55,889 bases of DNA from Akkermansia muciniphila (GTDB lineage Bacteria; Verrucomicrobiota; Verrucomicrobiia; Verrucomicrobiales; Verrucomicrobiaceae), in assembly GCA_945882215.1 (NCBI GenBank), contig CAMCWM010000011.1:1-55889 (forward strand), in the 5' to 3' direction. This document shows positions 17,702-27,875 of this stretch, in pieces. A program made the translations under genes and the position numbers. Below the pieces are notes generated by a model that made no database searches, was not told the DNA's origin, and was given only the letters and a program-made list of their open reading frames with translations. How positions within the stretch are numbered: the stretch's first letter is position 1; each line of letters opens with the position of its first letter.

Positions 17702-19642
17702 TCACTTCCGACTCAATCCATTCAGCGACTCCACTTGTACCACCACCGCCTCGTCACAGCGTTTCAAAGCCTCTCGCAGCTTCGACTCATCTCCGCCGGA
17801 TTCCTTGATCAAACGCTGCGCGATGCCAAACGCCGGTTCAAACCGTCCGTCGCCATCCGCATCCACCCACACCGGGTTCGTCGAGCCAATCACGCGGGAG
17901 ACGAAGGCTTTGCTGGTCGGCTGATACGGGCGCGGGATCTCCCAGAACGGCTCCGTCACCCCTGGACCCGTCGCGATCACCACCAGATGCACGTCATGCG
18001 CCGGTTTCGCGATCTTCCACATCAAGCGCGCCTTTTCACCCGCGCGATGATCATCCTCGATCTTCTGCTCGCGAATCAAGATCCCGTTCGCATACAGCTC
18101 CACGCGATCCGCTTGCGCCCACGCCGGTCCAGACACCGTCGCCTCCACTTCCACGCTCTCACCGATCCTCGTGGCCAGATCACCCACGCCAAATTTTCCG
18201 TTCACCTTCACCTGCGCGAGCAACCCCAGGCTCACCAGCAGACGACCCTCCTGATAGCTGCGCCACACTTCATCCAGATCGAGTTTTGCCGGATCAGCAT
18301 CCTGCGCCGCCACATAAGTGCGGCCCTGGCCGAGTATGAAGCGGTTCACATCATGCGTGTCGCTTGATGCAATCGCCGCGATGCGATGCCCGCGATTCAG
18401 GAGAGCAAACCAGTCGCGATACAGCAGGTGAATGTCCGACTGCATCGCCCCGGACGTAATCACCTCCATCGCATCAATGTCCAGCGCGTCCGCGTGGCGA
18501 TGTTTGCCCGTCTTCGGATTGAACTGCACCCCGCCGAGCGGCACAAAGCCGCTGTGCAAGTCACGCGGATGATTCAGCGTGATCACCTTCACGCCCGGCG
18601 TCGTGCGAATCTCCGGCAGCAGCTTCGTCCAGTCCTCCTGCTGATGATTCACCACTTGCGCACCGGCTTGAATCGGGAACGCATTGAAGTGGCCGTGCTT
18701 CGTCGTCACCTCGTTGCCGATCACCGACGTGAAACGATCCGCCACTCCCATGCTCGCCGCGCTCGGCGCATAATCCGTGTGATGATTGTGATCCGTCGCC
18801 ACCGCCAGCTCGATCCCCTCTCCCGCGATCGTCAGCATGCGTTCCTCGATCTTCGCATCGCCATGCCCGCTGTGCGTCAGCGTGTGGATGTGGCTGTCCA
18901 CCGCGATCCAGCCTTCCGTCGGCACCTCACGCCTTAGTTTCAGCACTACCGGCTTCACATCACCCGCGCTCAATGAAATGGCCGCTTTCTCGACACTCCA
19001 CTCCATCCCACGCCCCGCATGCAGCACATATTCACCGGGCGGCAGTGAAAGCAGCGCCTTCCCACTCCGCGTGTAAACCACGCCGACACGCACTGCCACA
19101 TCACTTGCTGGTTCCGCGCGCAGCGGCTGCAAAGTGCCGTCTTTTCGAGTCAAAGTGAGCCTGCATGGCAAACCTTCGCCCTTTTCATCATCCGTCACCG
19201 TCACATCGATCTGCGCACCACTCATCACCTCCTTCATCGCTCTCGCCGCGATGAAAACCGGCCCCACCTCGATGTCATCCAGGTTGGTCGGCGGCTCCAT
19301 CGTCAAAACATTCTCTCCATCGCGCAAAGCGCCCGCTGGGATCACCAACAGGCTCTCCAGTGTCGTTTCCGCCGTCACCAGTGTTCCCAGCTTGCGTCCG
19401 TTCAGCAGCACCGGCCATGTCAGCTTCACATCGCTCTGCCAGATCCGTAGCGTGTGCTCCTCCGCGTTCGCTTTCGCATCAAACCGTCGCTCAAATCGCT
19501 CCGCATCCACCGTGCGGTCTTTGAACGACTCCCATTCAAACTGCCCGGCCTTACCGAGATGCAGCCGCTTCGCCTCCACGGTCAAATCTTCCGCCAGCAA
19601 AGGCAGTGGCATCAACAGCAGCGAGCAAAGCAATCGTTTCAT
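17702..19642 (-). CDS. CehA/McbA-type secreted PHP-domain metallohydrolase
   Basis: The 646-residue protein has a signal peptide (MKRLLCSLLLMPLPLLA), a beta-rich N-terminal region and a PHP phosphoesterase-type domain. The domain begins near residue 248 with DSHIHTLTHSGHGD, followed by ATDHNHHTDY near residue 282. Later come VITLNHPRDLHSG and IASSDTHDVNRFILGQGRTY. These His and Asp clusters are the trinuclear metal site of PHP enzymes. CehA/McbA relatives hydrolyse carbamates or phosphoesters, but the natural substrate here is unknown. It is transcribed with the barrel protein downstream and diverges from the CBM9-like gene (77 bases between starts). Confidence 0.87.
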   Translation of the reverse strand: MKRLLCSLLLMPLPLLAEDLTVEAKRLHLGKAGQFEWESFKDRTVDAERFERRFDAKANAEEHTLRIWQSDVKLTWPVLLNGRKLGTLVTAETTLESLLVIPAGALRDGENVLTMEPPTNLDDIEVGPVFIAARAMKEVMSGAQIDVTVTDDEKGEGLPCRLTLTRKDGTLQPLRAEPASDVAVRVGVVYTRSGKALLSLPPGEYVLHAGRGMEWSVEKAAISLSAGDVKPVVLKLRREVPTEGWIAVDSHIHTLTHSGHGDAKIEERMLTIAGEGIELAVATDHNHHTDYAPSAASMGVADRFTSVIGNEVTTKHGHFNAFPIQAGAQVVNHQQEDWTKLLPEIRTTPGVKVITLNHPRDLHSGFVPLGGVQFNPKTGKHRHADALDIDAMEVITSGAMQSDIHLLYRDWFALLNRGHRIAAIASSDTHDVNRFILGQGRTYVAAQDADPAKLDLDEVWRSYQEGRLLVSLGLLAQVKVNGKFGVGDLATRIGESVEVEATVSGPAWAQADRVELYANGILIREQKIEDDHRAGEKARLMWKIAKPAHDVHLVVIATGPGVTEPFWEIPRPYQPTSKAFVSRVIGSTNPVWVDADGDGRFEPAFGIAQRLIKESGGDESKLREALKRCDEAVVVQVESLNGLSRK

Positions 19643-19719
19643 CCCGCTCCAACGGCTTAACTTGATCCCAACTCTCCACCCGCCGTTGAATTACCCGCCA
19701 GGCATGCCAAAGCTCCGGC

Positions 19720-20325
19720 ATGAAACGCTATCACGTCCGTCGCAGCACCGAATCATCCCTCGACTGGTCAGCCGCTGATGTGCTGGCCGATTTCACCTTC
19801 CCCTGGGAAAATCGTCCTGCGCCCGAAACAGAGTTCCGCGCCCTCTGGGATGAAACTCACCTCCATTTTGGCTTCAACTGCCAGGATGACGACCTGGTGC
19901 TCCCGGATGGTCCCACCGCCAAGGATCGCGTGCTCGGCTCAGATCGCGTGGAAATCTTTTTCACGCCGGATCTGAGTCTGAAACCGTATTTTTGCCTCGA
20001 AATGTCCCCTCGTGGCGATGTGATGCCTTACGAGGCCAGGTTCTATCGCGAGATCAATTGGGACTGGCAATGCGAGGGACTGCAAATCGACGCGCACATT
20101 GAAAACAACCATTACAGCGTCAGCGGCAGCATCCCACTGGACACGCTGCGCGCCCTGAAGGTTCTCCGCTCACAAGAAATCTTTGCAGGCATCTACCGCG
20201 CCGAGTTCCACCACAACCCCGATGGCAGTGTCCACTCGGGCTGGATACCATGGGTGAATCCACGCACGGAACGGCCCGACTTCCATGTGCCGGCCTCGTT
20301 CGGTGTGCTGGAACTGGTGGACTGA
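19720..20325 (+). CDS. Cytoplasmic-looking carbohydrate-binding family 9-like protein
   Basis: The 201-residue protein matches the family 9-like (DOMON-related) beta-sandwich fold. The marks are FRALWDETHLHFGFNCQDDD, RVEIFFTPDLSLKPYFCLEM and FREINWDW-like YREINWDW, with a final 'IYRAEFHHNPDG... WIPWVNP...PDFHVPASFGVLEL' pattern. In enzymes this module binds sugar ends; free forms are common in Bacteroidetes and Verrucomicrobia with unclear function. No signal peptide is visible after the ATG at 19720, which is unusual for a sugar-binding module. It converges with a DUF1501 gene, two bases between stops. Confidence 0.75.
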   Translation: MKRYHVRRSTESSLDWSAADVLADFTFPWENRPAPETEFRALWDETHLHFGFNCQDDDLVLPDGPTAKDRVLGSDRVEIFFTPDLSLKPYFCLEMSPRGDVMPYEARFYREINWDWQCEGLQIDAHIENNHYSVSGSIPLDTLRALKVLRSQEIFAGIYRAEFHHNPDGSVHSGWIPWVNPRTERPDFHVPASFGVLELVD

Positions 20326-20327
20326 GA

Positions 20328-21617
20328 TCAGCCAAACAACGCCTTCACCGGCTGGCCGCGATCCGTGATCGGCACCGGGCGATCACCGTCGTAGAGTTCC
20401 TTGGAGGGATTGATGCCGAGGTCGGCGAGGATCGTGGCGAAGAGGTCGGGGACACTGCACGGGTTCTCGACGGGCTTTTTGCACTCATCGTCGGTGACAC
20501 CCCAGGCGCCGTGGTGCTTCAAGCCGCCACCGGCGAGCACCACGCTGAAGGTGCTGCCTTGATGGCCGCGTCCGCCGCCGCCGTCGAAGGCGGAGGGACG
20601 GCCGAATTCGGTGTTCACGACGATCAGCGTTTTGTCGAGCAGGCCATTCGCCTTGAGATCGGTGATGAGCGTGCTGAGCGCCTGGTCGAGATCTTGAATG
20701 AGGACGTGCTGCTTGAGCTGACCCTGGTTGTGCGTGTCCCAGCCGGTGCCGTTGACGAAGTTGAGATTGTGCGAGACCTCGATGAAGCGCACGCCGCGCT
20801 GAATGAGGCGTCGCGCGAGCAAACAGCGCTGGCCGAACTCACTTCCATAAGCCGTGCGCAGCTCGCCTTTCTCGGATTTCAAATTGAAGACCTCCATGAA
20901 TTCAGGACCAGCGAGCGCCAGGCTCTCTTGCATCGCAGTATCGTATTCGTTGAGGATGGGACTTGAGCGCAGTTCCTTCGCGCTTTGGCGCATGGTGCCC
21001 AGCAACTGCTCGCGACGGCTCTGGCGCGGATCGAGGATGTGCTCTGGACGCTTCAGACCGGCCGGACCAGCGTCAGTGTCGAGCAGGTAGAGGAAACCGG
21101 CCTTCGCGCCGAGAAATCCGGGACCGCGGGAGAAGTTCGGATAACCAATGAGCACATAAGCGGGCACGCCTTCGGCAGCGGCACCTCGCTCGCCGGCGAT
21201 CATGGAGCCGAGCGAGGGATACACCGTGGTGCCACTGACATTTCGCCCCGTGTGCATGCGGTTGGAAGCGGCAGCGTGTTCATCAATGACATCATGATTC
21301 ACCGTCCGCATCGCGGTGATGTGCTCCATGAGCTTCGCGCAGCGCGAAAGATGCTCGGCGACCTTCACGCCGGGCACGGAAGTGTCGATGCTCGGGTAAT
21401 AACTGCCGGCCTTCTTCGCCTTCGGATCGCCGAGCGTTTTTGGATCCCAAGTATCGACCTGCGCGGCCCCACCGCCAAGCCAGATGTGGATGACATGCTC
21501 CGCCTTGCCCATGGGGAAATGAGCGACATGCGCGGCCTCTTTGGCGAGCAGGGCCATGTCCGCATGCGATGCGACACCAGCGGCTCCGGCGAGTTTGAGA
21601 AGGGAACGTCTTTTCAT
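20328..21617 (-). CDS. DUF1501 domain protein (exported)
   Basis: The 429-residue protein starts [20 protein letters not shown], a twin-arginine-like leader. It follows the DUF1501 pattern: [20 protein letters not shown], the [20 protein letters not shown] segment, [12 protein letters not shown]...[28 protein letters not shown] and [22 protein letters not shown]1501 belongs to the alkaline-phosphatase/sulfatase-like fold. It is always found with DUF1549/DUF1553 cytochrome-like proteins, as here with the gene immediately upstream (24-base gap). The biochemical role of the pair is unknown. Confidence 0.92.
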   Translation of the reverse strand: MKRRSLLKLAGAAGVASHADMALLAKEAAHVAHFPMGKAEHVIHIWLGGGAAQVDTWDPKTLGDPKAKKAGSYYPSIDTSVPGVKVAEHLSRCAKLMEHITAMRTVNHDVIDEHAAASNRMHTGRNVSGTTVYPSLGSMIAGERGAAAEGVPAYVLIGYPNFSRGPGFLGAKAGFLYLLDTDAGPAGLKRPEHILDPRQSRREQLLGTMRQSAKELRSSPILNEYDTAMQESLALAGPEFMEVFNLKSEKGELRTAYGSEFGQRCLLARRLIQRGVRFIEVSHNLNFVNGTGWDTHNQGQLKQHVLIQDLDQALSTLITDLKANGLLDKTLIVVNTEFGRPSAFDGGGGRGHQGSTFSVVLAGGGLKHHGAWGVTDDECKKPVENPCSVPDLFATILADLGINPSKELYDGDRPVPITDRGQPVKALFG

Positions 21618-21641
21618 GATGAAGTCAGCGGTTGGAAGGGT

Positions 21642-24600
21642 TCACGGCAGATGCACGAACTCCGGTGAGTTCATCACAGCCCAAGTCATGTCTTCGAGGC
21701 GCTCGCGCCAGTCGGGGCGGAGGGCGGTGGTGGGTGGGTCGCCTTCGCGGGCGCGTTTCTCCATCTCGATTTTGATGCTGTTGGCTCCGGCAGAGAGATG
21801 GTTCGACCACGCGACATACTTCAAAGGCGGACGCACGATGGGTGGTGGTCGTTGGCCCTCGGGGATGATGCGCTCGGCGAATCCGGGGCTCAGCATTTTT
21901 GCAAACGTGGCGCGTTCATCGCTGGTCGGGCGACGTGTGAGCAGGCGGAGGAAGAGTTGCTCGATGAGTTGATCGACGGTGATGTCCTTCTGCAAAGCAA
22001 GAGCGGTGAGGCTGCCTTTTTCACTCAGCGTGGTGACCCAGCGGCCAAGCATGCCGTTGGCGAGGATGGCGGGCTGGCGCACGTTCGCCGCAGTCTCGCG
22101 CACGCTCTTCGGGTCCTGACGCGAGGAGCGCCAGCCGAAGTTCTCCAACACATCGACAATGGCCTGCGCCTTCGGAATGGCGAGGCTGGGACGGTCGCGC
22201 TCATTCGAGAGCGAGGTGAACTCCCACGCGCGACGCGGATGGCCGAGGCTGATCATCGCGCTCTGCGACTGCGTGCCGTCGTTGTCCATCGTCAGCTCCT
22301 CGGAGTCGAGATCCTTGCCCACGGCGGCAAAGAGCGAGTCCACGATCTGCTCGGCAGTCATGCGGCGGGGCAACGGCGCGGCGAAGTCCGGCGTGGTGCC
22401 GGGCTGAAGGGGGCGCGTCTCGCGCTGGTAGGCCTCGGAGGTGAGGATGAGGCGCTGCAGGTGCTTCATGTCGTAGTTGTGCGCGACGAACTTACGCGCC
22501 AGCCACTCCAGCAGCTCGGGATGTGTGGGCTTCGATGCCTCCCAATCGTCCACCGGCTCCACAAAGCCGCGTCCCATGAGCTGCTTCCAGATGCGGTTCA
22601 CGATCACCTGAGCGAAGCGCTCGTTCTGTGGCGAGGTGATGAGCGCGGCGAGCTGCTCGCGGCTGTCGTCCTTCTTCGCTGACGCTGCGCTTTGGTTAGC
22701 AGGCAGCAGCTTCTTTTCAAACAACGACGGCCATGCGGGTGCAATGACTTCACCGGGCTTCAGCGTGATCGGGATGAGCGGTTTGCGTCCGGCGAAGGTC
22801 GTCATCGGCACCGAGGAGGTCGCGGGCAGTGTGATCGCCTTGCGGTTCAGCATGGCGGCCATTTCAAAGAGATCGCGCTGCTTCGACTGATGATACGGCG
22901 AGTCATGGCAGCGTGCGCAGGTCATCTCCTGGCCGAGGAAAGCGGTGCTGAGGATGTGCGCCTTCGCGGCCATCGGCACATCGTTTTCCGCCGCCATCGA
23001 GAAGCCCGCAGGCCCGCCCGCGAGCACGCCGCCCTCCATGCGCACGAGTTCGGTGACGAAGCGATCCATCGGCAGATTGTCGCTCAACGCCTCGTGAATC
23101 CAGAAGCGGAAGGGGCCGGAGTTGTTCAGGCTGGGTTTGAGGATATTCGGATTTTCAGCCAGCACATCCTGCCAATACGCGGTCCAGTGATCCGCCCAGC
23201 GCGTGTCTTTCAGCAGACGGTCCACGGCACGCTCGCGGCGTTGCGGCGATTCCTCGGCGAGGAATGCTTCGATCTCTTCCGCGCTCGGCACCACGCCCAC
23301 GGTATCTAGCGTGACGCGGCGCAGGAACTCCAGGTCTTCGGTCAGCGCCGTCGGCTCGATCTTCTGACTCGCGCTGGCAAAGCTCGCGCCCTGCATGATC
23401 CAATCGGCCAGCAGTTTGCGCTGCGCATCGCTGAGCGGATCACCTTTCGGCGGCATGATCTCATCGCCCGCGTCGGGATGAACCATGCTGATGAGCTGGC
23501 TCTCGGCAGGCTTGCCGGGAACGATGGCTGGTTTGCCCGATTCACCGCCTTGCTGCGCAGCTTCGAGCGTGTTCAGGCGCAGGCCGCCCTTCGCCTTCTC
23601 TTCATGACAACGGAAGCAGTTCTCCGCGAGGATCGGCTTGATCTGCTTCGCGAAATCAATGCCACCGGCGGCTTGCTTTCCTGCCGTGTTGGCCTTGGCC
23701 CACGAGGCGGCGAGGAGCGTGTCGATGCTTGCCAGCTTCAGCGGCTTCTTTTGCGCAATGACCTCACGCGCCTGCTCGTGGCGCTGTGTCCAATACGCGT
23801 CTTGTTTCGCCCGCAGGCTTTGGCGCTGCTGCTGATCATGCGCCGCGTAGAAAGCGAGGCGTTCTTTGCGGAAGTCGGCCCAGCCTTCATCGGTGAGCGG
23901 CACGACTTTCTCCGACGGCGTGAGCAGCGAGTGCATGCCATCCGCATGACGCAGGCTGAGGCTCGTCTCGCCCAGTGTGGTGCGCACGCGACCGTTCCCG
24001 GCGATCATTTCAAAGACGTAATCGTGCGGCTTGCCATCGCTCTCGATACTGATGCGTGTCTCGCGATCACCAGGACCGAGCAAACGCAGCGCAGGCCCGC
24101 TTTTCTCCGCCTCCGCATGCTCCACTTCGTTGTGCGCACCGCCGCCGGTCTGGCCGAAAAGGATCTCCGCGATCACCTTGCCATCCATCCACACGCGACC
24201 CTGACCACGCACGCGCATGAGCAGTTCCTGCTTGCCCGCAGGCAGCACGATTCTCGCCATCGCGCGCAGCAGATACGGATTGCTGCGCTCAGCACGCACG
24301 CCGGTTTCCGTGTATTTCTGCGCGATCTGGAAGAAGCCGAACACGTCCTCCTCATACACATCCACCGGCTGTGGATACTGACGCGGCCATTTCGCGGCCT
24401 TGCCGATGTTCTCGACGATCTCCACGCGCACCTTGCCCTTCGGCAATCCGCCCTCAGGCAGCATCGGCGTGTAAGGCTCCACCGGATAACGCGCCGCGAT
24501 GATTTTCTCCGGCAAGACACCGCGATACAGCCGCACCTCGTCCATGAGTCCATCGAAGCTCACGCTCTCCTTTTTGCCCATCGACGTGCCGAGCCAGACC

Positions 24601-25253
24601 TCGTCGTTGTCCACCACCGGAGCCTGCTTCGTCGCGCCGCCCATGTCCCACGCGCCAGGCGCGAGTTCGCCGTCGATGTAGCCGCGAATCGTCTCCGGTT
24701 TGCCAAACTCATACGTCACCGCCACATGATGCCACCCGCTGCCCGTCGCGATGCCGCCCGTCGTCGTCCAGCGATGCCAGTCGCCCGCGTGATCGCCATC
24801 CTTGCGGCTGCGGAAGAGAAAGCTTGGCCGCAGGAAGCCGCCGCTGTCCCACAAGCGCAGCCCATAGTTTTGATTGTCCGAAGCCTGCCCCGGATTCGAT
24901 GTGCGGCCTTTGCCGAGGATATAAACATTCCCGCCCTTCGGTGCCGAAGCCGGATTCACCCAGGCCTCGATGGTGATCGCGTCGCCATTGTCGAAATCAA
25001 AGAGGCTCTTTTCGCCCGGATCGGTCACACGGATGAAGCTGCCCTTTGCTCCCTCAAACCGCGCCGCCTTGTTCGAAGCCGGGATGTGCTTGAACTGCTT
25101 CGGCGACGGCCCGTCCTGCTGAAACACCACTCCGCCCTCGGCTTTGCCGATGTCAGCTTTGTCACCATCAAAAGACCACTGCGCAACGGGCGCGGGATCA
25201 GCGGCGAACGAGGTGCTCGTGAGGGCGAGAAGTGATAACAGGGACTTTTTCAT
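21642..25253 (-). CDS. LamG + PSCyt1 + DUF1549/DUF1553 fusion protein
   Basis: The 1203-residue secreted protein (signal MKKSLLSLLALTSTSFA) has an N-terminal concanavalin-like LamG domain at about 70-260 (AITIEAWVNPAS, GSGWHHVAVTYEFGKPETIR, FDGLMDEVRLYRGVLPE). A beta-rich middle region follows. A PSCyt1 haem domain comes next (CFRCH near 544, then EIMPPKGDPLSDAQRKLLADW), then DUF1549 and DUF1553. A second CxxCH (CARCH) near residue 777 lies within DUF1549. It is about 400 residues longer than ordinary PSD1 proteins because of the LamG module, which in other proteins binds sugars. The DUF1501 partner lies directly downstream. The 25253 start is the one opening the signal peptide. The function is inferred to be polymer-associated redox chemistry outside the cytoplasm. 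Confidence 0.9.
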   Translation of the reverse strand: MKKSLLSLLALTSTSFAADPAPVAQWSFDGDKADIGKAEGGVVFQQDGPSPKQFKHIPASNKAARFEGAKGSFIRVTDPGEKSLFDFDNGDAITIEAWVNPASAPKGGNVYILGKGRTSNPGQASDNQNYGLRLWDSGGFLRPSFLFRSRKDGDHAGDWHRWTTTGGIATGSGWHHVAVTYEFGKPETIRGYIDGELAPGAWDMGGATKQAPVVDNDEVWLGTSMGKKESVSFDGLMDEVRLYRGVLPEKIIAARYPVEPYTPMLPEGGLPKGKVRVEIVENIGKAAKWPRQYPQPVDVYEEDVFGFFQIAQKYTETGVRAERSNPYLLRAMARIVLPAGKQELLMRVRGQGRVWMDGKVIAEILFGQTGGGAHNEVEHAEAEKSGPALRLLGPGDRETRISIESDGKPHDYVFEMIAGNGRVRTTLGETSLSLRHADGMHSLLTPSEKVVPLTDEGWADFRKERLAFYAAHDQQQRQSLRAKQDAYWTQRHEQAREVIAQKKPLKLASIDTLLAASWAKANTAGKQAAGGIDFAKQIKPILAENCFRCHEEKAKGGLRLNTLEAAQQGGESGKPAIVPGKPAESQLISMVHPDAGDEIMPPKGDPLSDAQRKLLADWIMQGASFASASQKIEPTALTEDLEFLRRVTLDTVGVVPSAEEIEAFLAEESPQRRERAVDRLLKDTRWADHWTAYWQDVLAENPNILKPSLNNSGPFRFWIHEALSDNLPMDRFVTELVRMEGGVLAGGPAGFSMAAENDVPMAAKAHILSTAFLGQEMTCARCHDSPYHQSKQRDLFEMAAMLNRKAITLPATSSVPMTTFAGRKPLIPITLKPGEVIAPAWPSLFEKKLLPANQSAASAKKDDSREQLAALITSPQNERFAQVIVNRIWKQLMGRGFVEPVDDWEASKPTHPELLEWLARKFVAHNYDMKHLQRLILTSEAYQRETRPLQPGTTPDFAAPLPRRMTAEQIVDSLFAAVGKDLDSEELTMDNDGTQSQSAMISLGHPRRAWEFTSLSNERDRPSLAIPKAQAIVDVLENFGWRSSRQDPKSVRETAANVRQPAILANGMLGRWVTTLSEKGSLTALALQKDITVDQLIEQLFLRLLTRRPTSDERATFAKMLSPGFAERIIPEGQRPPPIVRPPLKYVAWSNHLSAGANSIKIEMEKRAREGDPPTTALRPDWRERLEDMTWAVMNSPEFVHLP

Positions 25254-25291
25254 GAGAAACCAGGGCGAAAATACGAATGCGAAAAGCCGCT

Positions 25292-26230
25292 TTACGCCGT
25301 CTCCGGCATGAAAGTGGGGAAGACGATGCCTTGGGCGGATGAGACGGGCGCGGTGGATTGCGCGACATGGAGTTCGACATTGCGAGCGCCCCACGCATAA
25401 GCCGTGCGCACGAGGCTGGCGGCAGCGCAGGGCACCAGGAAGACCAAGGTCTTGCCACGCAGGCCATCGAGCGCACGCCAGAGCAGCGCGGCGGCGATTT
25501 CTTCATCTGCGGTGACTCCGGGACCGATCATACTGAAGGACGGATGCGTGCTCATGGCGAGGAATCCGTTCAACGAGCCGTCCTCGCACTCTGAAACGAG
25601 CACGCGCCACGATCCGACTTTGTTTTGAAGGAAGAAGGCGAAGTCCTTCTCGCGGCGGATGCCTTGCTGCGACTGCTCGAAGTCAGCGATGCGCGCCGCT
25701 TCGTCAGATCGAGCTTCACGCACGCGATTCGATCCAGTTGGTTCGGGAGAAGTCATGCCGCTCTCTGGCACACTGATGAGCATGTCTTGAAAGATCGCAC
25801 CGGGCACGAATGCAAGTCGTGTGTAGAGCGAGAACGAATCGAGGTTCAGCAGGCTGGACACCAGACGCGCGGGTTTGCCGAGGTTGCGGGATTTTTCGAG
25901 CACCGCCGCCATCATCTGCTTCGCGATGCCGCGTCCGCCCGCCTCTGGTGCTGTCGCCACGATGCCGATGGCGACATGCGTTTCGCGTTCGTGCGAGAAA
26001 CACACGCCCAACACCTCGCCGGTTTGCGTGTCACGCGCGGTGACGGCTTCGCCTGGATCGAGCGCCTCATAGACCTCGGGGAAGAGCAGAAACGGCTCGT
26101 GGCTGTCGCCAAACTTCGCTCCCTGACGGAGGCGGCTTTCATACCACTGCACCAACGAGCGATGCAGCAACTTGGCGACGGCTTCGTGATCTGCGGCGCT
26201 GAGCGGGCCGAATGAAATGGAGAAGGACAT
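25292..26230 (-). CDS. GNAT N-acetyltransferase, two tandem domains
   Basis: The 312-residue protein has an N-terminal GNAT domain with the acetyl-CoA motif IVATAPEAGGRGIAKQMMAA (pyrophosphate loop GGRGIA at residues 98-103). A second, degenerate GNAT-like half begins near residue 170 (REARSDEAARIADFEQSQQG) and includes WRVLVSECEDGSLNGFLAMS. Two-domain forms act on small amines or proteins; the acceptor cannot be told. No signal peptide is present, so it is cytoplasmic. It follows the Gfo/Idh/MocA gene with an eight-base gap and precedes the LamG fusion gene by 38 bases, which may put all in one transcript. Confidence 0.82.
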   Translation of the reverse strand: MSFSISFGPLSAADHEAVAKLLHRSLVQWYESRLRQGAKFGDSHEPFLLFPEVYEALDPGEAVTARDTQTGEVLGVCFSHERETHVAIGIVATAPEAGGRGIAKQMMAAVLEKSRNLGKPARLVSSLLNLDSFSLYTRLAFVPGAIFQDMLISVPESGMTSPEPTGSNRVREARSDEAARIADFEQSQQGIRREKDFAFFLQNKVGSWRVLVSECEDGSLNGFLAMSTHPSFSMIGPGVTADEEIAAALLWRALDGLRGKTLVFLVPCAAASLVRTAYAWGARNVELHVAQSTAPVSSAQGIVFPTFMPETA

Positions 26231-26238
26231 GGCAGTGA

Positions 26239-27639
26239 TCAGACGACTTCCCAGCCTTTGCGATACGTCTCCTTGATGAAGGGCTCAGCCGCTGGCAGGC
26301 CGGTGGCTTTCATGCCTGGAGCATCCCACTCGATGGGTTTCTGCGTGCGCAGCGAGAGCAGACCCAGCAGGGCGATCTCCGTGAGATGCGCCGCATAGGC
26401 AAACGGACTCGTGGCAGGTTCGCCGCCTTTGCAGGCGTCGATCCAGTCGCGGTGATGGCCGTTGCTGCGCTTCAGCTTCGGCGCAGGCTTCTGGTATTCG
26501 GCACGGCGTGCGTCTGGAAAGAGTCGTGGGGACCCACCGCCGCCATCGCATTGGATGACACCTTTTTCGCCCATGAAAAGGCAACCGCGCTTCGGTAGAG
26601 GGAAGCGTCCTAGCACCTCGGGAGTACGAGGCATCATGCCGCCATCATACCACGTCATGCGGATCTCCGGTCGTGATCCAGCGGCGGGGAAGGTGTAATA
26701 AATGAGCGCACCATGCGGGGCGATCTCGCTGTCCATCAGGCCTGCGGCATGAGCTTCGATGCGCGAAGGAATCGGCAGATCAAAAGCACGCACGGCGGTG
26801 TTCATGTCATGGCAGGCGAAGTCGCCGATGCCTGTGCAGCCGAAGTCCCAGAAGTCACGCCACGCAACGGGGAAGTAGGCGGGATGGAACGCACGTTCCT
26901 GACGCGGCCCGAGCCACAGATCCCAGTTCAGGCCCGCAGGCACTGGCGGCGTGTCGGTCGGCTTGCCGGTGAGCGTGGGATTCCATCGCTTCGCGCCGAC
27001 CCAGACATGGATTTCCTTCACCGCGCCGATCGCACCATCCTGGATGTACTCGATCGTCTCACGCGTGCCGAGCGAGGAATGCCCCTGGCTGCCTAGTTGT
27101 GTCGCCACACCGGTTTCAGCGGCCACTTTGGCAACATGGCGCGCCTCCCAGATGTTGTGTGTCAGCGGCTTCTCACAATACACATGCTTGCCCGCACGCA
27201 TCGCGATCACCGAGGCATACGCGTGCAAATGATCAGGCGTGGCGATGAGCACGGCGTCGATGGACTTCTCCTTCTCCAGCATCTCGCGGAAATCGACATA
27301 GTCAGCGCAGCGATGGTTCGGCGTCTTCGCCGCGTAGTGCTTTTCGATCTCCGCCTTCACCGGCAGGCGACCGCCCATGCCTTTGAAGTAGAAGTTCTCC
27401 AAGCTGAACGATTCCGCCGGGTCCGCCACCGCGATGATCTGCGCATCATCGATTTGCATCAGCGCCCGCACGTTCGTCCGCCCCTGCCCGCCGGTGCCGA
27501 TGATCGCCACGTTCACCTTCTCACTCGGCGGCACATATCGCGGCCCGCCGAGCACATGCCGCGGCACAATGTTAAACGTCGCCACCGTGGCGGCGGCGGT
27601 TTTGAGGAAATGACGGCGTGAGGAGGGAGAGGAAGTCAT
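26239..27639 (-). CDS. Tat-exported Gfo/Idh/MocA family oxidoreductase
   Basis: The 466-residue protein has a Tat leader (SSRRHFLKTAAATVATFNI) and an NAD(P)-binding Rossmann fold with GTGGQGR at residues 48-54. The catalytic-region motif YCEKPLTHNIWEARH follows, and then the C-terminal alpha/beta domain of glucose-fructose oxidoreductase relatives (DFACHDMNTAVRAFDLPIPS, MPRTPEVLGRFPLPKRG). Members act on sugar or inositol-type alcohols with a tightly bound cofactor when exported. The 27639 start gives the Tat leader; earlier in-frame codons add only a basic low-complexity stretch. Leads a short minus-strand unit with the GNAT gene. A second, incomplete relative lies at 55346-55889. Confidence 0.9.
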   Translation of the reverse strand: MTSSPSSRRHFLKTAAATVATFNIVPRHVLGGPRYVPPSEKVNVAIIGTGGQGRTNVRALMQIDDAQIIAVADPAESFSLENFYFKGMGGRLPVKAEIEKHYAAKTPNHRCADYVDFREMLEKEKSIDAVLIATPDHLHAYASVIAMRAGKHVYCEKPLTHNIWEARHVAKVAAETGVATQLGSQGHSSLGTRETIEYIQDGAIGAVKEIHVWVGAKRWNPTLTGKPTDTPPVPAGLNWDLWLGPRQERAFHPAYFPVAWRDFWDFGCTGIGDFACHDMNTAVRAFDLPIPSRIEAHAAGLMDSEIAPHGALIYYTFPAAGSRPEIRMTWYDGGMMPRTPEVLGRFPLPKRGCLFMGEKGVIQCDGGGGSPRLFPDARRAEYQKPAPKLKRSNGHHRDWIDACKGGEPATSPFAYAAHLTEIALLGLLSLRTQKPIEWDAPGMKATGLPAAEPFIKETYRKGWEVV

Positions 27640-27875
27640 GCGTGAGACGATACGCGGGAAGTCCGCCAATCTTCGTGCGCTGACCGGCTCTTCCTGATTG
27701 AAAGGACCGCCGCAGCGGATCTGACTGCCTTGAATGAATCGCCTCAAACGTGATGATGCAATGCTGCAAACATCAAAAACGCTTGGACAATTGGGGAACC
27801 TGAGCGGTTAAGTCGCCACAGCTCAAATGGTGAGCTTCGATTCTGTGGTTCCCAAAAGCTCCACGACAAATCTTC

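Noticed and set aside
23478..25235. Long plus-strand open frame antisense to the LamG fusion gene (585 codons)
   Set aside because: Protein is arginine/leucine/histidine-rich with no motif, while the opposite strand encodes recognisable domains in every part. High GC makes such open shadows common.
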